Origin: Closterium sp. NIES-65
Lineage: Eukaryota > Streptophyta > Zygnematophyceae > Desmidiales > Closteriaceae
Direction of reading: 5' to 3'
Assembly: GCA_948144175.1 (NCBI GenBank)
Contig: CANXME010000213.1
Location: 1,798,001-1,862,000 of the forward strand
DNA: 64,000 nt
Both the position numbers and the translations under genes were made by a program. Below the pieces are notes generated by a model. That model worked only from the letters and a program-made list of their open reading frames with translations. It did no database searches and was not told the origin of the DNA. Positions 11,562-22,956 of this stretch are shown here, piece after piece. The stretch's first letter is position 1, and each line of letters starts with the position of its first letter.

Positions 11562-14032
11562 AGCGTGGACAGTCCGGCGGTGGCAGTAGCAGTGGCTGGA
11601 AGTCAGCCAAGGAGGTCGACAAGAAGAAGTCGACCAAAAACAGCGGTCGAGGAGGAGGAGGTCGACGACGGGAGTGCTGGCTGTGTGGCGCCCCCGACCA
11701 CCTCTCCTTCGAGTGCCCCGACCGCAGTGACTCCGACGACGACGACGCCAAGGGCGGCCGCGGGAGGTCTGGCAGCCGTCGTCCTCGTCGAGGAGGAAAC
11801 AAGCCGCGCAAGGAGAACCAGTCGACGACATCGACCTCGGCGAAGGACGCCGACTCCGTTGCAGGCGGCAAGGGGCGAGACGACAAGATAGCGTCGTGCT
11901 CGCTGGTCGGCGTCGTGGAGCCGACCATCTCTCTGGCCCCGGAGGCCGGAGAGGACTTCCAGGCGGTGGCGGCAGCTGTGCAGGCGAACCCGGCGGTGGT
12001 CCTGCTCGACAGCGGTTGCTCCCACCACCTGATGGGAACGAAGGAAGCCTTCATCGACCTGCAGCCGGGTGGCTCCATCAAGCACGTGCGCGGCTTCAAT
12101 GGGGCGCTGCAGGTCGTCCAGGGCCGCGGCACCATCGCTCTGCAAGGGGAGGCTGGGAAGCAGGTGCTCATCCCCGATGTGTTGTACGTCCCGGGTGTGC
12201 GGGCCAACCTGCTGTCGGCCGGCCAGCTGAAGGAGCACGGCGTGAAGCTGCAAGAGGACGGCGACGGGATGCTGCTCGTCTCGGCAACGGGAGAGGTGCT
12301 CGGTCGGGCGACGTACTCCGGGCGTGTCCTCTGCACTGACCTGCGTCCCTGCTCAACGAGGTCGACGTCGACCACGCCAGAGGTTCTGGCCCTGCGGGCG
12401 ATCGTCTCGAAGACGAAGTCGACGCCGGACCGAATGCATGCGAGGCTTGCACATGTCGGCATGGACACCATATGGAGCTCGGCGAAGAACGAGGTCGCCA
12501 TTGGGCGGGACCTCAAGTCGGCGACGGGCGCCGACTCCTCGTGTGTCTCATGCGTTGGCGGGAAACTGGCGCGTCACACCTTCCCCGACCAAGGCTCCGA
12601 CGCCGACGACGTACTGGCCGTCGTGCACATCGACCTGTGCGGGCCGTTCCGCGTGGCAGCCAAGGGTGGCAGCCTGTACTTCTTGTTGCTGAAGGACCGC
12701 AAGACCCGCTATGTGTGGGTGAAGCCGGTCGCCAAGAAGTCAGATGCGTTACAGGTGTTCGTGCAGTGGCTGGCGGTGGCTGAGCGGCAGACGAAGAAGT
12801 CGGTGTTGATGCTGCGCTCCGACCGGGGAGGGGAGTTCCTCGGGAAGCAGTTCACCGACTTCGTGAACGGCAAGGGGATCGTCCACGACCTGACCTGCCC
12901 ATATACCCCGCGGCAGAACGGCATGGCGGAACGGGAGATGAGGACGGTGGTGGAGTCGGTGCGGACAATGCTGCTGCACATGGGCGTGCAGCACCACTGG
13001 TGGCACCTCGCTCTGCGGCAGGCCATCTGGGTCCGCAACTGCCTTGAGAGGTCGACGCTGCCGTCGGGGACGACGCCGCACCAGCTGCTGACAGGGAAGA
13101 AGCCCGACTTGTCGCTGGCGCGGGTGTGGGGCTGCATGGCGCAGTTCTTAGTCCCCGAGCAACAGCGTGGTGGGAAGCTGCAGCCGAAGGCCAGGTGGGG
13201 CCTGCACCTTGGCGTGTCGGCGGCGAGCAAGGGCTGGGAGCTCCTCGACGTCGACACCGACCGGGTGGTCACCACGTCGGACGTGGTGTTCTACGAGGAG
13301 ATGTCACTGGCCGAGTGGAAGACGGAGCACGGGCCGGGGTCCGACCGCTTGTCGTCCACTCCGCCCTCTGACACTTCGTCGGCGACGCTGCCGCTGCTTG
13401 CCGAGGTTGGTGAGCTTGCTACTGAGGACGTTGAGGATGTCCGTTCCCCTACCCCTCCCCCTCTGACCCCTCCCCTCGTGGCCGACCTGCGTGGGCTGAC
13501 CTCGGGGTCGGCCTCCGGCGATGAGGGGAGTCGTGGGACGCCGCCTTCGGCGCCGGCCAAGTGCATCGCCGGCGGCCGACGTGACGAGCGGCGAATCGAC
13601 GTGGGATCGCAGTCGACAGGGGAGGCGCAGGTCGAGGAGCAGCAGCCGACAAGGGAGCAGGCTGCCGTGAAGCCGACCACTGAGCAGTCGGCGACCGGGC
13701 CGTCAGCAGGGGAGCCGACCCCAGGGGAGAAGTCGGCTGGGACGCCGGCTGAGGAGCAGCAGGACGCCGAAGGCAGCGACGGCGACAATGGAGGGGACGT
13801 CGAGGAGGCCCAACCAGGACCACGACGTTCAGGCCGACTTCGGAAGCCGCCTGACTTCTTCGTCCCCGCGGCGTTCACCACGGTGTACGACGTGGATGAT
13901 GACGACGACCTGCTGTACGACGACGCCGAGGAGGATGAGGAGTTTCCGGAGCTCGACCCCGACATGCTAGCCGACCCTGAGCACCGTTGGGACATCTCGA
14001 CGATGACGGTGAAGGAGGCGTTGGCGAGCTAG
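11562..14032 (+). pseudogene. B2 gag C-terminus, protease and integrase
   Basis: This continues B2 Gag in the correct frame after C is removed (QPGQR joins GQSGGG). It contains the zinc knuckle CWLCGAPDHLSFEC, an acidic tract, protease VLLDSGCSHHLMG near 12010, and GAG-pre-integrase (RLAHV...CVSC). The integrase core follows with HIDLCGP, RSDRGGEF and PRQNGMAERE. Then comes a long low-complexity linker with Glu/Thr/Pro repeats and the acidic stretch YDVDDDDDLLYDDAEEDEE. It ends at TAG 14030-14032, where B1 has Trp. Apart from that stop the region is intact, and the catalytic residues are present. Confidence 0.9.
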
Positions 14033-15595
14033 AAGGGCCCGGCGGTGAAGGCCGCCATGGAGGAGGAGATTCGCAGCCTCATCAACATGGGCACTTGGGA
14101 GCTGGTCGAACGCCCGCCGGGAGTGAACGTCATGAAGAACCGGTGGGTGTTGACGACGAAGTACCACATCGACGACACCGTCGAGCGAGAGAAGGCGAGG
14201 CTGGTCGTGAAGGGCTTCACACAGGTGTACGGCGCCGACTACGACGAGACGTTCGCGCCGGTGAGCAGCTACGTCACGCTGAGGATCTTCCTCAGCATCG
14301 TCGCCGTCCTCAACCTCAACCTGATGCAGCTTGACATGAAGAACGCCTTCCTGCAGAGCAAGCTCGATCGGGTGCTGTACATGTCCCAGTCGGACTACTT
14401 CAACGACGGAACCGGCCGGGTGTGTAAGCTGCTGAAGAGCCTGTACGGGCTGAAGCAGTCGCCGCTGTTGTGGTACTTGGCGCTCAACGATGTGCTGGTC
14501 GGCGCCGGGTGGAAGAAGAGCCAGGTCGACGAGGCTCTTTACTTCAAGGTCAGCGAGGGTGGAGTGGTTTGCTGGGTGCTGGTCTACGTCGACGACCTGC
14601 TTGCCGCCAGCAGCAGCACCGCGATGCTGAAGGAGCTGAAGGAGCTGCTGGAAGCCGCCTTCGAGCTGCGCGAGATCTCACCAGTGCAGAAGTACCTCGG
14701 GCTGGAGATCGTGCGCAACAGGTCGGCGGGGAAGCTGTGGCTGCACCAGCAGGGCTACGCCGACAAGCTGCGTAGGCGCTTCCTCAACGAGGAGCAGACC
14801 GGGCGCACCCCGAAGACGCCGGTCTCGGTCGATGCCTACGCCAAGCTCACGTTCGATGATGAGGAGGCACAGGAGCAGCAAGAGGAGGAGTACCGGCAGA
14901 AGGTCGGCTCGCTGCAGTTCGCGGCGACGACGATGAGGCCGGACATCGCCTTCGCCTGCAGCAAGCTGGGGAGCGGCCTCACGGTGAGGAGCGACCAGCA
15001 CTGGCGCGAGGTCGACCGCTGCCTCGCCTACCTCGCCAATACGCGTGACACCGCCCTGGAGTTCGGCGGCGGACCTGAGTCGCTGGAGCTGGTTGGCTAC
15101 GTGGACGCCGACGACGCCGGTGACAAGCAGAACAGGACGAGCACGGGTGGCTACGTGTTTGTCTATGGAGGGGCCGCAGTCTCCTGGTCGAGCCAGCGCA
15201 TCAAGTGTGCGACGTTGTCGTCGACTGAGTCGGAGTACGTGGCAGCCACCGAAGCCGGCAAGGAGGGACGCCGACTTCGCTTCCTCCTTGCAGAGTTCCG
15301 GCAGCTGGATGCCGGGAAGCCGACTGTCCTTCGGGTGGACAACAAGCCGGCCATCACAGTTGCCGTGGGCATGGGGTTGACGGGCAACCTCAAGCACATG
15401 GAGCGGCGACAGGCCTGGCTGCAGCACATGGTGAAGCGCGGGAAGTTCTCGCTGAGGTACATCCCGACCACTGAGCAGCCGGCCGACTTCCTGACGAAAG
15501 CGCTGCACTATCCGGCCTTCAACCGGTGCTCCGTCGCCATCGGCCAGGTGCACTTGGCCGACGTGGGCGACGAAGATGACGACATGCAGCAGTAG
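14033..15595 (+). pseudogene. B2 reverse transcriptase and RNase H
   Basis: Open from the TAG to the natural end (DDDMQQ, stop at 15593-15595). RT motifs are WELVERPPGVNVM, VVKGFTQVYGADYDETFAPV, LMQLDMKNAFLQS, LYGLKQSPLLWY and catalytic LVYVDDLLAA near 14580. RNase H follows (DADDAGD, STESEY, VDNKPAI) with the copia tail ADFLTKAL. All catalytic acids are visible. Only the stop at 14030 separates it from the upstream frame, so the protein would be made only by readthrough. Confidence 0.92.
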
Positions 15596-15726
15596 GTGCC
15601 ATGCCCTCCTGCATGGCTGGTGCGGTGGACGACGTGCTGTGTGTTGGGTGCACGTCGACGAGCTTTTCTCCGAGGAGTACTGCCGAGTGGACTTGGGGGG
15701 GGCCAAGCGTGAACGCGGCAGGGGAG
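15596..15726 (+). other. B2 3' untranslated region and polypurine tract
   Basis: 131 nt between the pol stop and the 3' LTR. It ends GCGGCAGGGGAG (15715-15726), the purine tract. An eight-G run lies just upstream, near 15695. Confidence 0.82.
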
Positions 15727-16775
15727 TGTCAACGGGAGTTGTGTGTTGGCCCCGTCCACGCTTGGGCGGAGCCGACTTCGTGGTCGGGTGTGAGGGGAGC
15801 AGCCGACCTGCAGCAGTGGATGAGCTGGTCGACGAGGAGGTCGACCTGCACGAGGGACCACTGCACAGGCGCCGGCTTCAGGTTGGCGCCGACGTTAGGG
15901 AGGTCGACTTGGGAGTCGACCTGCGGAGGACGTTAACTTGGGGAAGCCGACTTCGGCGGTCGGCTAACGGACTGCTGGTCGACCTGTTAGTGGTCGACTG
16001 GACCTGGTGGTCGACGAAGGAGGGGCCGACGTCGACCTCGACTCAGGACGCCGAGTAGTTGGGCGTCGAGTAGCGGGGCGTCAACTTCGTGACGCCAACT
16101 TCGGGTGGCCAATGTGGGTGATCGGCCGATGACTGCGCTGGTCGACGTGGAGCTGGTCGACCAGACGGGACGTCGACCTGGAGGAGGTCGACCGAGGGGC
16201 GTGGTCGACCTGGTGAGGTTGACCGGAGGTGGCCGTCGACTTCGGAGGTCGACGGGCAGGTACGGGAGCTGCTGGTCGACGTGGTTGCCCGGTCGACCAG
16301 GTTACCTGGGTGACGAAGTGCTGCGGAGGAGTGCGACGGTCGCCCAGGCGAAGTTGGCGAGACCGACCTCGGTGGTGGTATCTCGAGGTCGTCGTGGCGA
16401 ATCAGAGGCAGTCGTCAGCTCGAGGTTGACGTGGTGTGTGCGCTGTCCAGGTGACAGGACTCTGCACGCCAATCATCTGCGCGCACCTGTGGAGCGGGTG
16501 CACTGCTGTCCTGTGACGTTGGCACGCCGTCGACCTTGCCTTGCTGGAGTGCGGTCGACCAAATCGTGCTGGCAGTTGGCTGATTTGAATGCTTGCCCTG
16601 ATGTAGTCTTGCTATGCCAACTTCATTGTATCATTGTTGTCATGTTTTCCTAGTGAAACTCTTGCAAATTCTCCCCGTGAACACAAGGAAATGACTAAGT
16701 GAACGAACGCAGAGATCACACGAGCACACGTGCCTAGCCCGTAGCCCAGCTCCCGTTGCTGCAGTTATCTCCGCA
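15727..16775 (+). repeat. B2 3' LTR with a GTCGAC cluster
   Basis: 1049 bp, TGTCAACGGG to ATCTCCGCA, followed by TSD GCGAT. I count about 19 GTCGAC hexamers, most of them between 15825 and 16300; one per about 4 kb is expected by chance. Flanks are mostly GG..CC, extending the palindrome. Confidence 0.93.
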
Positions 16776-16780
16776 GCGAT

Positions 16781-18871
16781 GTCCGGCCTCGTCGTCGTCG
16801 CCGCGAACTGCAGCGAGCCGACCTTCTGCCGGTACTCCTCCTCCTGTCACTCCTGCGTCTCCTCGTCGTCGAAGGTGAGCTCGGCGTAGGCGCCGACCGA
16901 GACCGGCGTCTTCGGGGTACGCCCGGTCTCCTCCTCGTCGATAAAGCGCCTACGCAGCTTGTCGGCGTATCCCTGCTGGTGCAGCCACAGCTTCCCCGCC
17001 GACCTGTCGCGCACGATCTTCAGCCCGAGGTACTTCTGCACCGGCGAGATCTCGCGTAGCTCAAAGGCGGCCTCCAGCAGCTCTTTCAGCTCCTTCAGCA
17101 TCGCGGTGCTGCTGCTAGCAGCAAGCTGGTCGTCGACGTAGACCAGCACCCAGCAGGTCACTCCGTCGTCTCCGACCTTGAAGTAGAGTGCCTCGTCGAC
17201 CTGGCTCTTCTTCCAGCCAGCGCCCAGCAGCACACTGTCGAGAGCCCTGTACCACAGCAGCGGCGACTGCTTCAGCCCGTAGAGGCTCTTCAGCAGCTTA
17301 CACACCCGGCCGGTCCCGTTGTTGAAATAGTCCGGCTGGTACATGTAGAGCACCCTGTCGAGCTTGCTCTGCAGGAAAGCGTTCTTCATGTCGAGCTGCA
17401 TCAGGTTGAGATCGAGGACCGTGACTATGCTGAGGAAGATCCTCAGCGTGACGTAGCTGCTCACCGGGGAGTACGTCTCGTCGTAGTCAGCGCCGTACAC
17501 TTGCGTGAAGCCCTTCACGACTAGCCTCGCCTTTTCGCGCTCGACGGTGTCGTCGATGCGGTACTTGGTCGTCAGCACCCATGGGTTCTTCATGATGTTC
17601 ACCCCGCGTGGGCGTTCGACCAGCTCCCAAGTCCCAGTAGCGACGAGGCTACGGATTTCTTCTTCCATGGCGGCCTTCACCGCCTCGCCCTTCCAGCTCG
17701 ACAGCGCCTCCTTCACCGTCATCGTGGCGATGTCCCAGCGGTGTTCGGGGTCAACATGCACGTCGGGGTCGAGCTCCGACAGGTCTTCATCCTCCTCGGC
17801 ATCGTCGTACAGCAGGTCGTCGTCGACCTCGTCGTACACCGTGGTGAAGGCAGCTGGCGGTAGGCAGGCGTGGAAGCTCAACCGCTCCGGCGGCCGTCGA
17901 GCTCGATTTGAGCGTCGCAGCTCAGGCTTCGTGATCGACACTTCCATCACGTCGCTGTCGGTGGACTCCTCACCCGCCGACTGCTCCCCTTTCTCATTGG
18001 CAAGAATGTCATCGACCAGCTGCTTCGACCCTTCGACCGGCTGTTTGTCTGCGGCTACCTTCGACAACTCTCCTGTCGCCCACTCCGGCTGCCGCTCCCC
18101 TGTTGAGTGTACCCCTGCCGAGGCCTCTTGTTTGACCGGCTCCCCTGTCAGGTGCTCCCCTGTCGTCGACGGCTTCCCATCGTGGTCGACGAGCTTGGCG
18201 CCTTGTCGTCCGCTGGCGATGCCACTGGCCGGCGCCACAGGCGACGCCTCCAGGCTCCCCTCATCGTCGGTGGCCGACACAGGTGTCGGCGCAGGCAGAT
18301 TGGCGACGGGAGACGGAGGAGCAAGAATAGGGGGAGGTGGAAGAACCTCCACAACATCTTCATCAGCAGGCTCGTCGGCTTCGGCGAGCAGGGGAACCGT
18401 CGCCGTCGAGGTGTCCGTCGGCGGGTGCGCCTGCGTCCGCTTCGACGCCGGCCCATACTTCGCCTTCCACACCTCCAGCGACAGCGTCTCGTAGAAGATC
18501 ACCTCGACCGACGTGACCACCTTGTTGTCGGTCAGGTCGAGCACCTCCCAGCCCTTGCTCTCCGGGGACACACCCAGGTGAAGCCCCCAACGAGCCTTCG
18601 GCGCTAGCTTTCCACCTCGTTGCTGCTCGGGAACCATGAATTGCACCATGCAGCCCCACACCCGTGCTAGCGTAAGGTCGGGCCTCTGCCCGGTCAGCAG
18701 CTGGTACGGAGTCGTTCCCGGCGGCGTCGTCGACCGCTCCAAGCTGTTGCGCACACAGACCGCTTGTCGTAGAGCAAGGTGCCACCAGTGGTGCTGCACG
18801 CCCATGTGCAGTAGCATCGTCCGCACGGACTCGACGACCGTGCGCATCTCCCGCTCAGCCATGCCGTTCTA
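16781..18871 (-). pseudogene. B1 pol: integrase C-terminus, linker and reverse transcriptase
   Basis: Minus-strand frame from NGMAEREMRTVVES through the integrase C-terminal region (LLTGQRPDLTLARVWGC) and a variable Thr/Glu/Pro linker. RT follows: VKGFTQVYGADYDETYSPV, LMQLDMKNAFLQS, LYGLKQSPLLWY, and a catalytic motif that reads LVYVDDQLAA. TGA at 16847-16849 interrupts the tail, and the frame then reaches the B2 insertion at 16780. The upstream boundary is TAG 18869-18871, where B2 has CAG. RT spans its usual length. Confidence 0.9.
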
Positions 18872-19795
18872 CTGCGGAGTGTAGGGGCACGTCAGGTCGT
18901 GGACGATGCCCTTCCCGTCAACGAAATCGGTGAACGCCTTCCCGAGGAATTCCCCCCCTCGATCGGAGCGAAGCGACAGAACCGACTTCTTTGTCTGTTG
19001 CTCCACAAGCACCAGCCACTTCTCGAACTCCCGCAGCACATCGCTCTTCTTAGCGACCGGCATTGCCCACACGAATCGAGTATGGCGATCCTTCAGTAGT
19101 AGGAAGTACAAGCTGCCATCCTTGGCAGCTACTCGAAATGGCCCGCACAAGTCAATGTGCACGACAGCCAGCGCCTCCGCTGCGTCCGAGCCCTTAGCAG
19201 GGAAGGTGTGCCGCGCCAGCTTTCCTCCGACGCACGAGACACACGGCGGGTATGCTCCGGTTGACAACGTGATGTCGAGCCCAGTAGCAACATCATGCTT
19301 CGCCGAGCTCTTGATCGTGTCGTCGCTGACGTGTGCAAGCCGCGCATGCATCCTGTCGGGGGTCGTCTTTGTCGCTGAGATGATCGTCCGCAGAGCCACC
19401 ACCTCGGTCGACGGCGACTGCGTCGAGCAGGGGCGAAGGTCGGTGCAGAGGACTCGTCCAGTGTAGCGTGCTCGACCGAGCACCTCCCCCGTCGTAGCGA
19501 CGAGCAGTATCTCGTCGCCGTCACCCTGCAGCTGCACTCCGCTCTCCTTCAGTTGACCGGCTGACAGCAGGTTCGCCTGAACACCCGGAACGTAGAGCAC
19601 GTCGGGGATGAGCACCCGCTTCCCGGCCCCCCCTTGCAGAGCGACAGTTCCACGACCCTCGACAGACTGTAATGCCCCGTTGAACCCACGCACGTGCTTC
19701 ACTCCGTCGCTCGGCCCCATTTCGACGAAGACCGACTTCGTCCCCATCAGGTGGTGGGAGCACCCGCTGTCGAGCAGCACTGCCATCGGGTTGGC
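18872..19795 (-). pseudogene. B1 protease and integrase N-terminal half
   Basis: Protease AVLLDSGCSHHLMGTKSVF lies at the start, followed by GAG-pre-integrase (MHARLAHV...CVSCVGGKLARHTF, the HHCC zinc region). The integrase core strands HIDLCGPF and LRSDRGGEFLGKAF are complete up to CPYTPQ, where TAG 18869-18871 falls just before the catalytic Glu segment (NGMAERE). The catalytic Asp residues are intact. Confidence 0.9.
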
Positions 19796-21319
19796 CTACA
19801 CAGCTGCTGCCACCGCCTGGAAGTCCTCGCCAGCCTCCGGTGCTAGCAAGACCGTCGGCTCCACCACGCCGACCATCGAGCACGACGCCTCCCCGTCGCC
19901 TCGGCTCTTGCCGCTGGAGCTGTCGACGTCCTTCGCCGAGGACGTTTTCTTCGACGCTTGCTTCTCCTTGCGCGACTTCTCAACTCGACGGGGGCGACGA
20001 CTGGCCGATCGACCGCGGCCTTCCTTGTTGTCGTCCTCGTCGCTGTCATCGCGGTCGGGGCACTCGAAGGAGAGATGGTCGGGGTCGCCGCAGATCCAGC
20101 ACTCCCGCCGTCGACCACCACCTCGTCGACCCTTGTCCCACGTCGACCTCTTCTCGTCGACGTCCTTCGTCGACCGCCCACTTCCGCTACCACCTCCGCC
20201 TTGTTTCCCGCGCTGCTCCCACTGTGTATTCGGCTTCGTCGGTGCAGCGTAACTCGCTTGCGGAAGGAACTCCGTGGGCTGCTCTGCCTCCTGCATCGCC
20301 TCATCCTGGAGAATGTAGCTGGTGATGGAGTCCTCGTCGAGGGACTCACGCGTGCCGGGCACCATCATCATCCTCTTCATGAGATTGTAGCTGCGCGGCA
20401 AGCCCTTGACGATGTGGGTGATGTAGGACGTCGTCGAGTATTCGGCGCCCGCCATTCGCATTTCAGCCAGGATCCATCGAGCAAGGTTGCAGTAATCCGT
20501 CGCCGACTCCTGCTCGCCCATCCGCATGTGGGTCATCTTCTCCTCCAGCTGCCCGATGTACAGGTCGTCCCTGACCTGGTACGTCGACATGATGAAGCGC
20601 CATGCCTGGTGGCCAGCATCCAGTCGCTCTTGACAACTCCTCAGCGCTAGCTGCACCACCGGCGAGCAGCACCTCGAGATGACCATGAAGGTGAGCAGGT
20701 GAGCAGAGCGAAACTCACCGCGCAACTCGACATCCTCCTCGGGCGGAAAGGGCACGGTGCCATCGGCGAAGCCCTTCAGCCCGGCGACCTCTAGCTGAGG
20801 TTCAATCGACTCCCTCCAGGTGATGAGGTCCCGTCGACCTTGCAGCGGAGCGACGGTGATTCGATCCGGCGAAAACTTGAAGTAGCCATACGCCGGTACA
20901 ATCCCGCCCACCGTCACATGCGTCGTCGCCGAGAGCCCGCCACCACTTCGTAGAGGAGAGCGACGTCGAACATCGACGTCGGCGTGCGAGCTGCCTGCAG
21001 CCGCCGTCGACCGCTGCACTCGCGCCTGGATTCCGTCGACACCACCATCGACCTTGATCACTCCTCTCTGCCTCGTGCCTTCGCTGCCGCTGACTCGTGC
21101 ACCACCGTCGACCTCGTCGTCGACGCCACCTTCGTTGCGCACCAGTCGAGGAGAAGTAGGACGGGAAGGGTGTTCCGTCGCCCACTGCGACCGGATGCCC
21201 AACTCGGCGATCACAAAGGGGATCGTCCCGTACTCGCCATTCGTGTGGCGTCTCCTCACGTCAGCCAAACGTGCCTCCAAGGTGTCCGCTACACACGCAT
21301 CAACTACGGGGTCGACCAT
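19796..21319 (-). pseudogene. B1 gag (507 codons)
   Basis: The best-preserved B-family Gag, with ATG at 21317-21319. It has a Gly/Arg/Val-rich N-terminal region and the Gag core (GYFKFSPDRIT, TWRESIEPQLEVAGL, FIMSTYQVRDDLYIGQLEEK, ATDYCNLARWILAEMRMAG, SYITHIVKGLPRSYNLMKR). A basic segment follows, then the zinc knuckle CWICGDPDHLSFEC (CX2CX4HX4C), then an acidic Asp/Glu run. It ends at TAG 19796-19798, where B2 reads CAG and continues into protease, so this is a truncated polyprotein, not a natural Gag stop. Confidence 0.9.
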
Positions 21320-21416
21320 GGCGACTATCGCTGCTGCCGGCCTACAAACGACTTAGTAGGTGCAAAAGTCGGCTCCTATCTGAAGGTCGCGTGTTCGTTC
21401 CACGCTCACCGCACCA
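21320..21416 (-). other. B1 leader with extended tRNA-Phe primer-binding site
   Basis: The plus strand 21399-21416 (TCCACGCTCACCGCACCA) equals the last 18 nt of plant tRNA-Phe including CCA, so the element's sense strand carries the complementary primer site flush against the LTR. The identity continues: 21378-21397 matches tRNA positions 38-57 (TCTGAAGGTCGCGTGTTCG region). The single mismatch is at 21398, which is tRNA position 58. Comparison with tRNA-Phe is from memory of the plant sequence. About 58 nt of ordinary leader follow to the gag ATG. Confidence 0.85.
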
Positions 21417-22555
21417 TGCGGAGAAATTTGCTACAACGGGAGCTAGACTGCAGGCTAGGCACGTGTGCTCGTGTGATCTCTGCGTTCTCTGTTCCTTAGT
21501 CGTTTTCCTTGTGCGCACACTACTTGCTAGTTCACGGGAAAGTTGGCAAGAATTCCACAAGGAAAAGTTTAGAACAATGGTACAATGAAGTTGGCATAGC
21601 AAGACTACATCAGAGCAAGCATTCAGGTTGGCCAACTGCCAGCGCTGCTTGGTCGACCGCGTTCCAGCACAACTAGGTCGACCGCGCTCCAACAAGGCAA
21701 GGTCGACGGCGTGCCAACGTCGCAGGACAGCAGTGCACCCGCTTCACAGGTGCGCGCAGATGATTGACGTGCAGAGTCCCGTCATCTGGACAGCGCACAC
21801 ACCACGTCAACCTCGAGCTGACGACTGCCTCTGATCCGCCACGACGACCTCGGGATACCACCACCAAGGTCGGTCTCGCCAACTTCGCCTGGGCGACCGT
21901 CGCACTCCTCCGCAGCACTTCGTCACCCAGGTAACCTGGTCGACCGGGCAACCACGTCGACCAGCGGCTCCCGTACGTGCCCGTCGACCTCCCAAGTCGA
22001 CGACCACCTCCACGTCGACCTCACCAGGTCGACGACACCATCGGTCGACCTCCTCCAGGTCGACATCCCCTCTGGTCGACCAGCTCCACGTCGACCAGCA
22101 CTCCTGGTCGACCTGCTCCTCGTCGACCAACACAGTCATCGGCCGACCACCCACGTCGGCCACCCGAAGCTGGCGTCACGAAGTTGACGCCCCGCTACTC
22201 GACGTCCAACTGCTCGGCGTCCTGAGTCGAGGTCGACGTCGGCCCCTCCTTCGTCGACCACCAGGTCCAGTCGACCACTAACAGGTCGACCAGCAGCTCG
22301 TTAGCCGACCGCCTAAGTCGGCTTCCCCAAGTTGACGTCACCAAGTTGACGTCCTCTGCAAGTCGCCTCCCGAGTCGACCTCCCTGAAGTCGGCGCCACC
22401 CTGAAGTCGTCGCCCGTACAGTGGTCCCCCGTGCAGGTCGACCTCCTCGTCAACCAGCTCGCCCACTGCTGCAGGTCGGCTGCTCCCCTCACACCCGACC
22501 ACAATGTCGGCTCCGCCCAAGCGAGGACGGGGCCAACACACAACTCCCGCTGACA
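21417..22555 (-). repeat. B1 5' LTR
   Basis: 1139 bp, partner of 1304-2442. It ends on the plus strand at CCCGCTGACA, followed by TSD ACTCC (22556-22560). It is dense in GTCGAC between about 21900 and 22300. Confidence 0.94.
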
Positions 22556-22694
22556 ACTCCCACCACGGCCACCCCTACAACCCCAACTAGCGTACCACTC
22601 ACGAAGCTACTGGGGCGAAAGGATCTCGCGCGGACGCCGCTGCAGCTGCCCCTGGCCACTACAATAGTCTCCCGAACGACCCGCTCCAGGGCCA
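22556..22694 (-). pseudogene. A3 right part: Gag glycine-rich region remnant
   Basis: The continuation of A3 after removal of B1. 22589-22690 is a second, diverged copy of the Gag segment at 1190-1296 (on the plus strand both contain GTACCACTCACGAAGCT). This means a partial tandem duplication inside A3 or two adjacent remnants. No open frame remains. Confidence 0.65.
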
Positions 22695-22945
22695 TGACGG
22701 TAAGCTGCTACAAGGCGGGGCCGTGACTGCGGCATGGGGCTCCGCGATAGCTGCTGCAGGGCGGGGCCGCGACAGCGGCAGGGTGCTCCGCAGCAGCTGC
22801 TGCAGGGTGGGGCCGCTACTGCTGCAAGGGGCTCCGCAACAGCTGCTGCAGGGCGGGGCCGCGATAGCGGCAGGGGGCTCTGCGGCAGCTGCTGCAGGGC
22901 GGGGCCGCGACTGCTACAGGGGGGGGCTCCGCGACGAGTAGGGAT
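22695..22945. repeat. Tandem repeat, about 42-bp unit, GC-rich
   Basis: Five or so imperfect copies of a unit containing GCTGCTGCAGGGCGGGGCCG followed by a CGAC-AGCGGCAGG-like and GGCTCCGC segment. It lies between the A3 remnant and the gypsy LTR fragment, in the place where A-clade elements have their glycine-rich Gag tract or GC-rich leader. No coding function is evident. Confidence 0.75.
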
Positions 22946-22956
22946 GGCGCCCAGGG

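Larger units (their letters stand above)
3222..16775 (+). mobile_element. Copia LTR retrotransposon B2 (plus), hosting element C
   Basis: Both LTRs are 1049 bp (3222-4270 and 15727-16775), with about 18 differences by eye (about 1.7%), nearly all transitions. The TSD is GCGAT at 3217-3221 and 16776-16780. Without C the element is about 7.46 kb. It belongs to the same family as B1, in opposite orientation and inside B1's RT/RNase H region. Gag-pol is one frame with two clear in-frame stops (TGA at 5045-5047, TAG at 14030-14032) and the C insertion at 5470. The rest of pol is well preserved, so B2 died recently. Confidence 0.95.
1304..22555 (-). mobile_element. Copia LTR retrotransposon B1 (minus), hosting nested B2 and C
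   Basis: LTRs of 1139 bp lie at 1304-2442 and 21417-22555. They differ at about 32 sites by eye (about 2.8%). The 5-bp TSD is ACTCC at 1299-1303 and 22556-22560, which proves insertion into A3. Internal order on the minus strand is tRNA-Phe primer site, leader, gag, protease, integrase, RT, RNase H, purine tract. The RT/RNase H region is split by element B2 (3222-16775). Coding is one frame broken by four in-frame stops: 19796-19798, 18869-18871, 16847-16849 and 2979-2981. Three of these fit C-to-T (or G-to-A) change in CHG context. B1 is defective, but its structure is complete. Confidence 0.95.
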
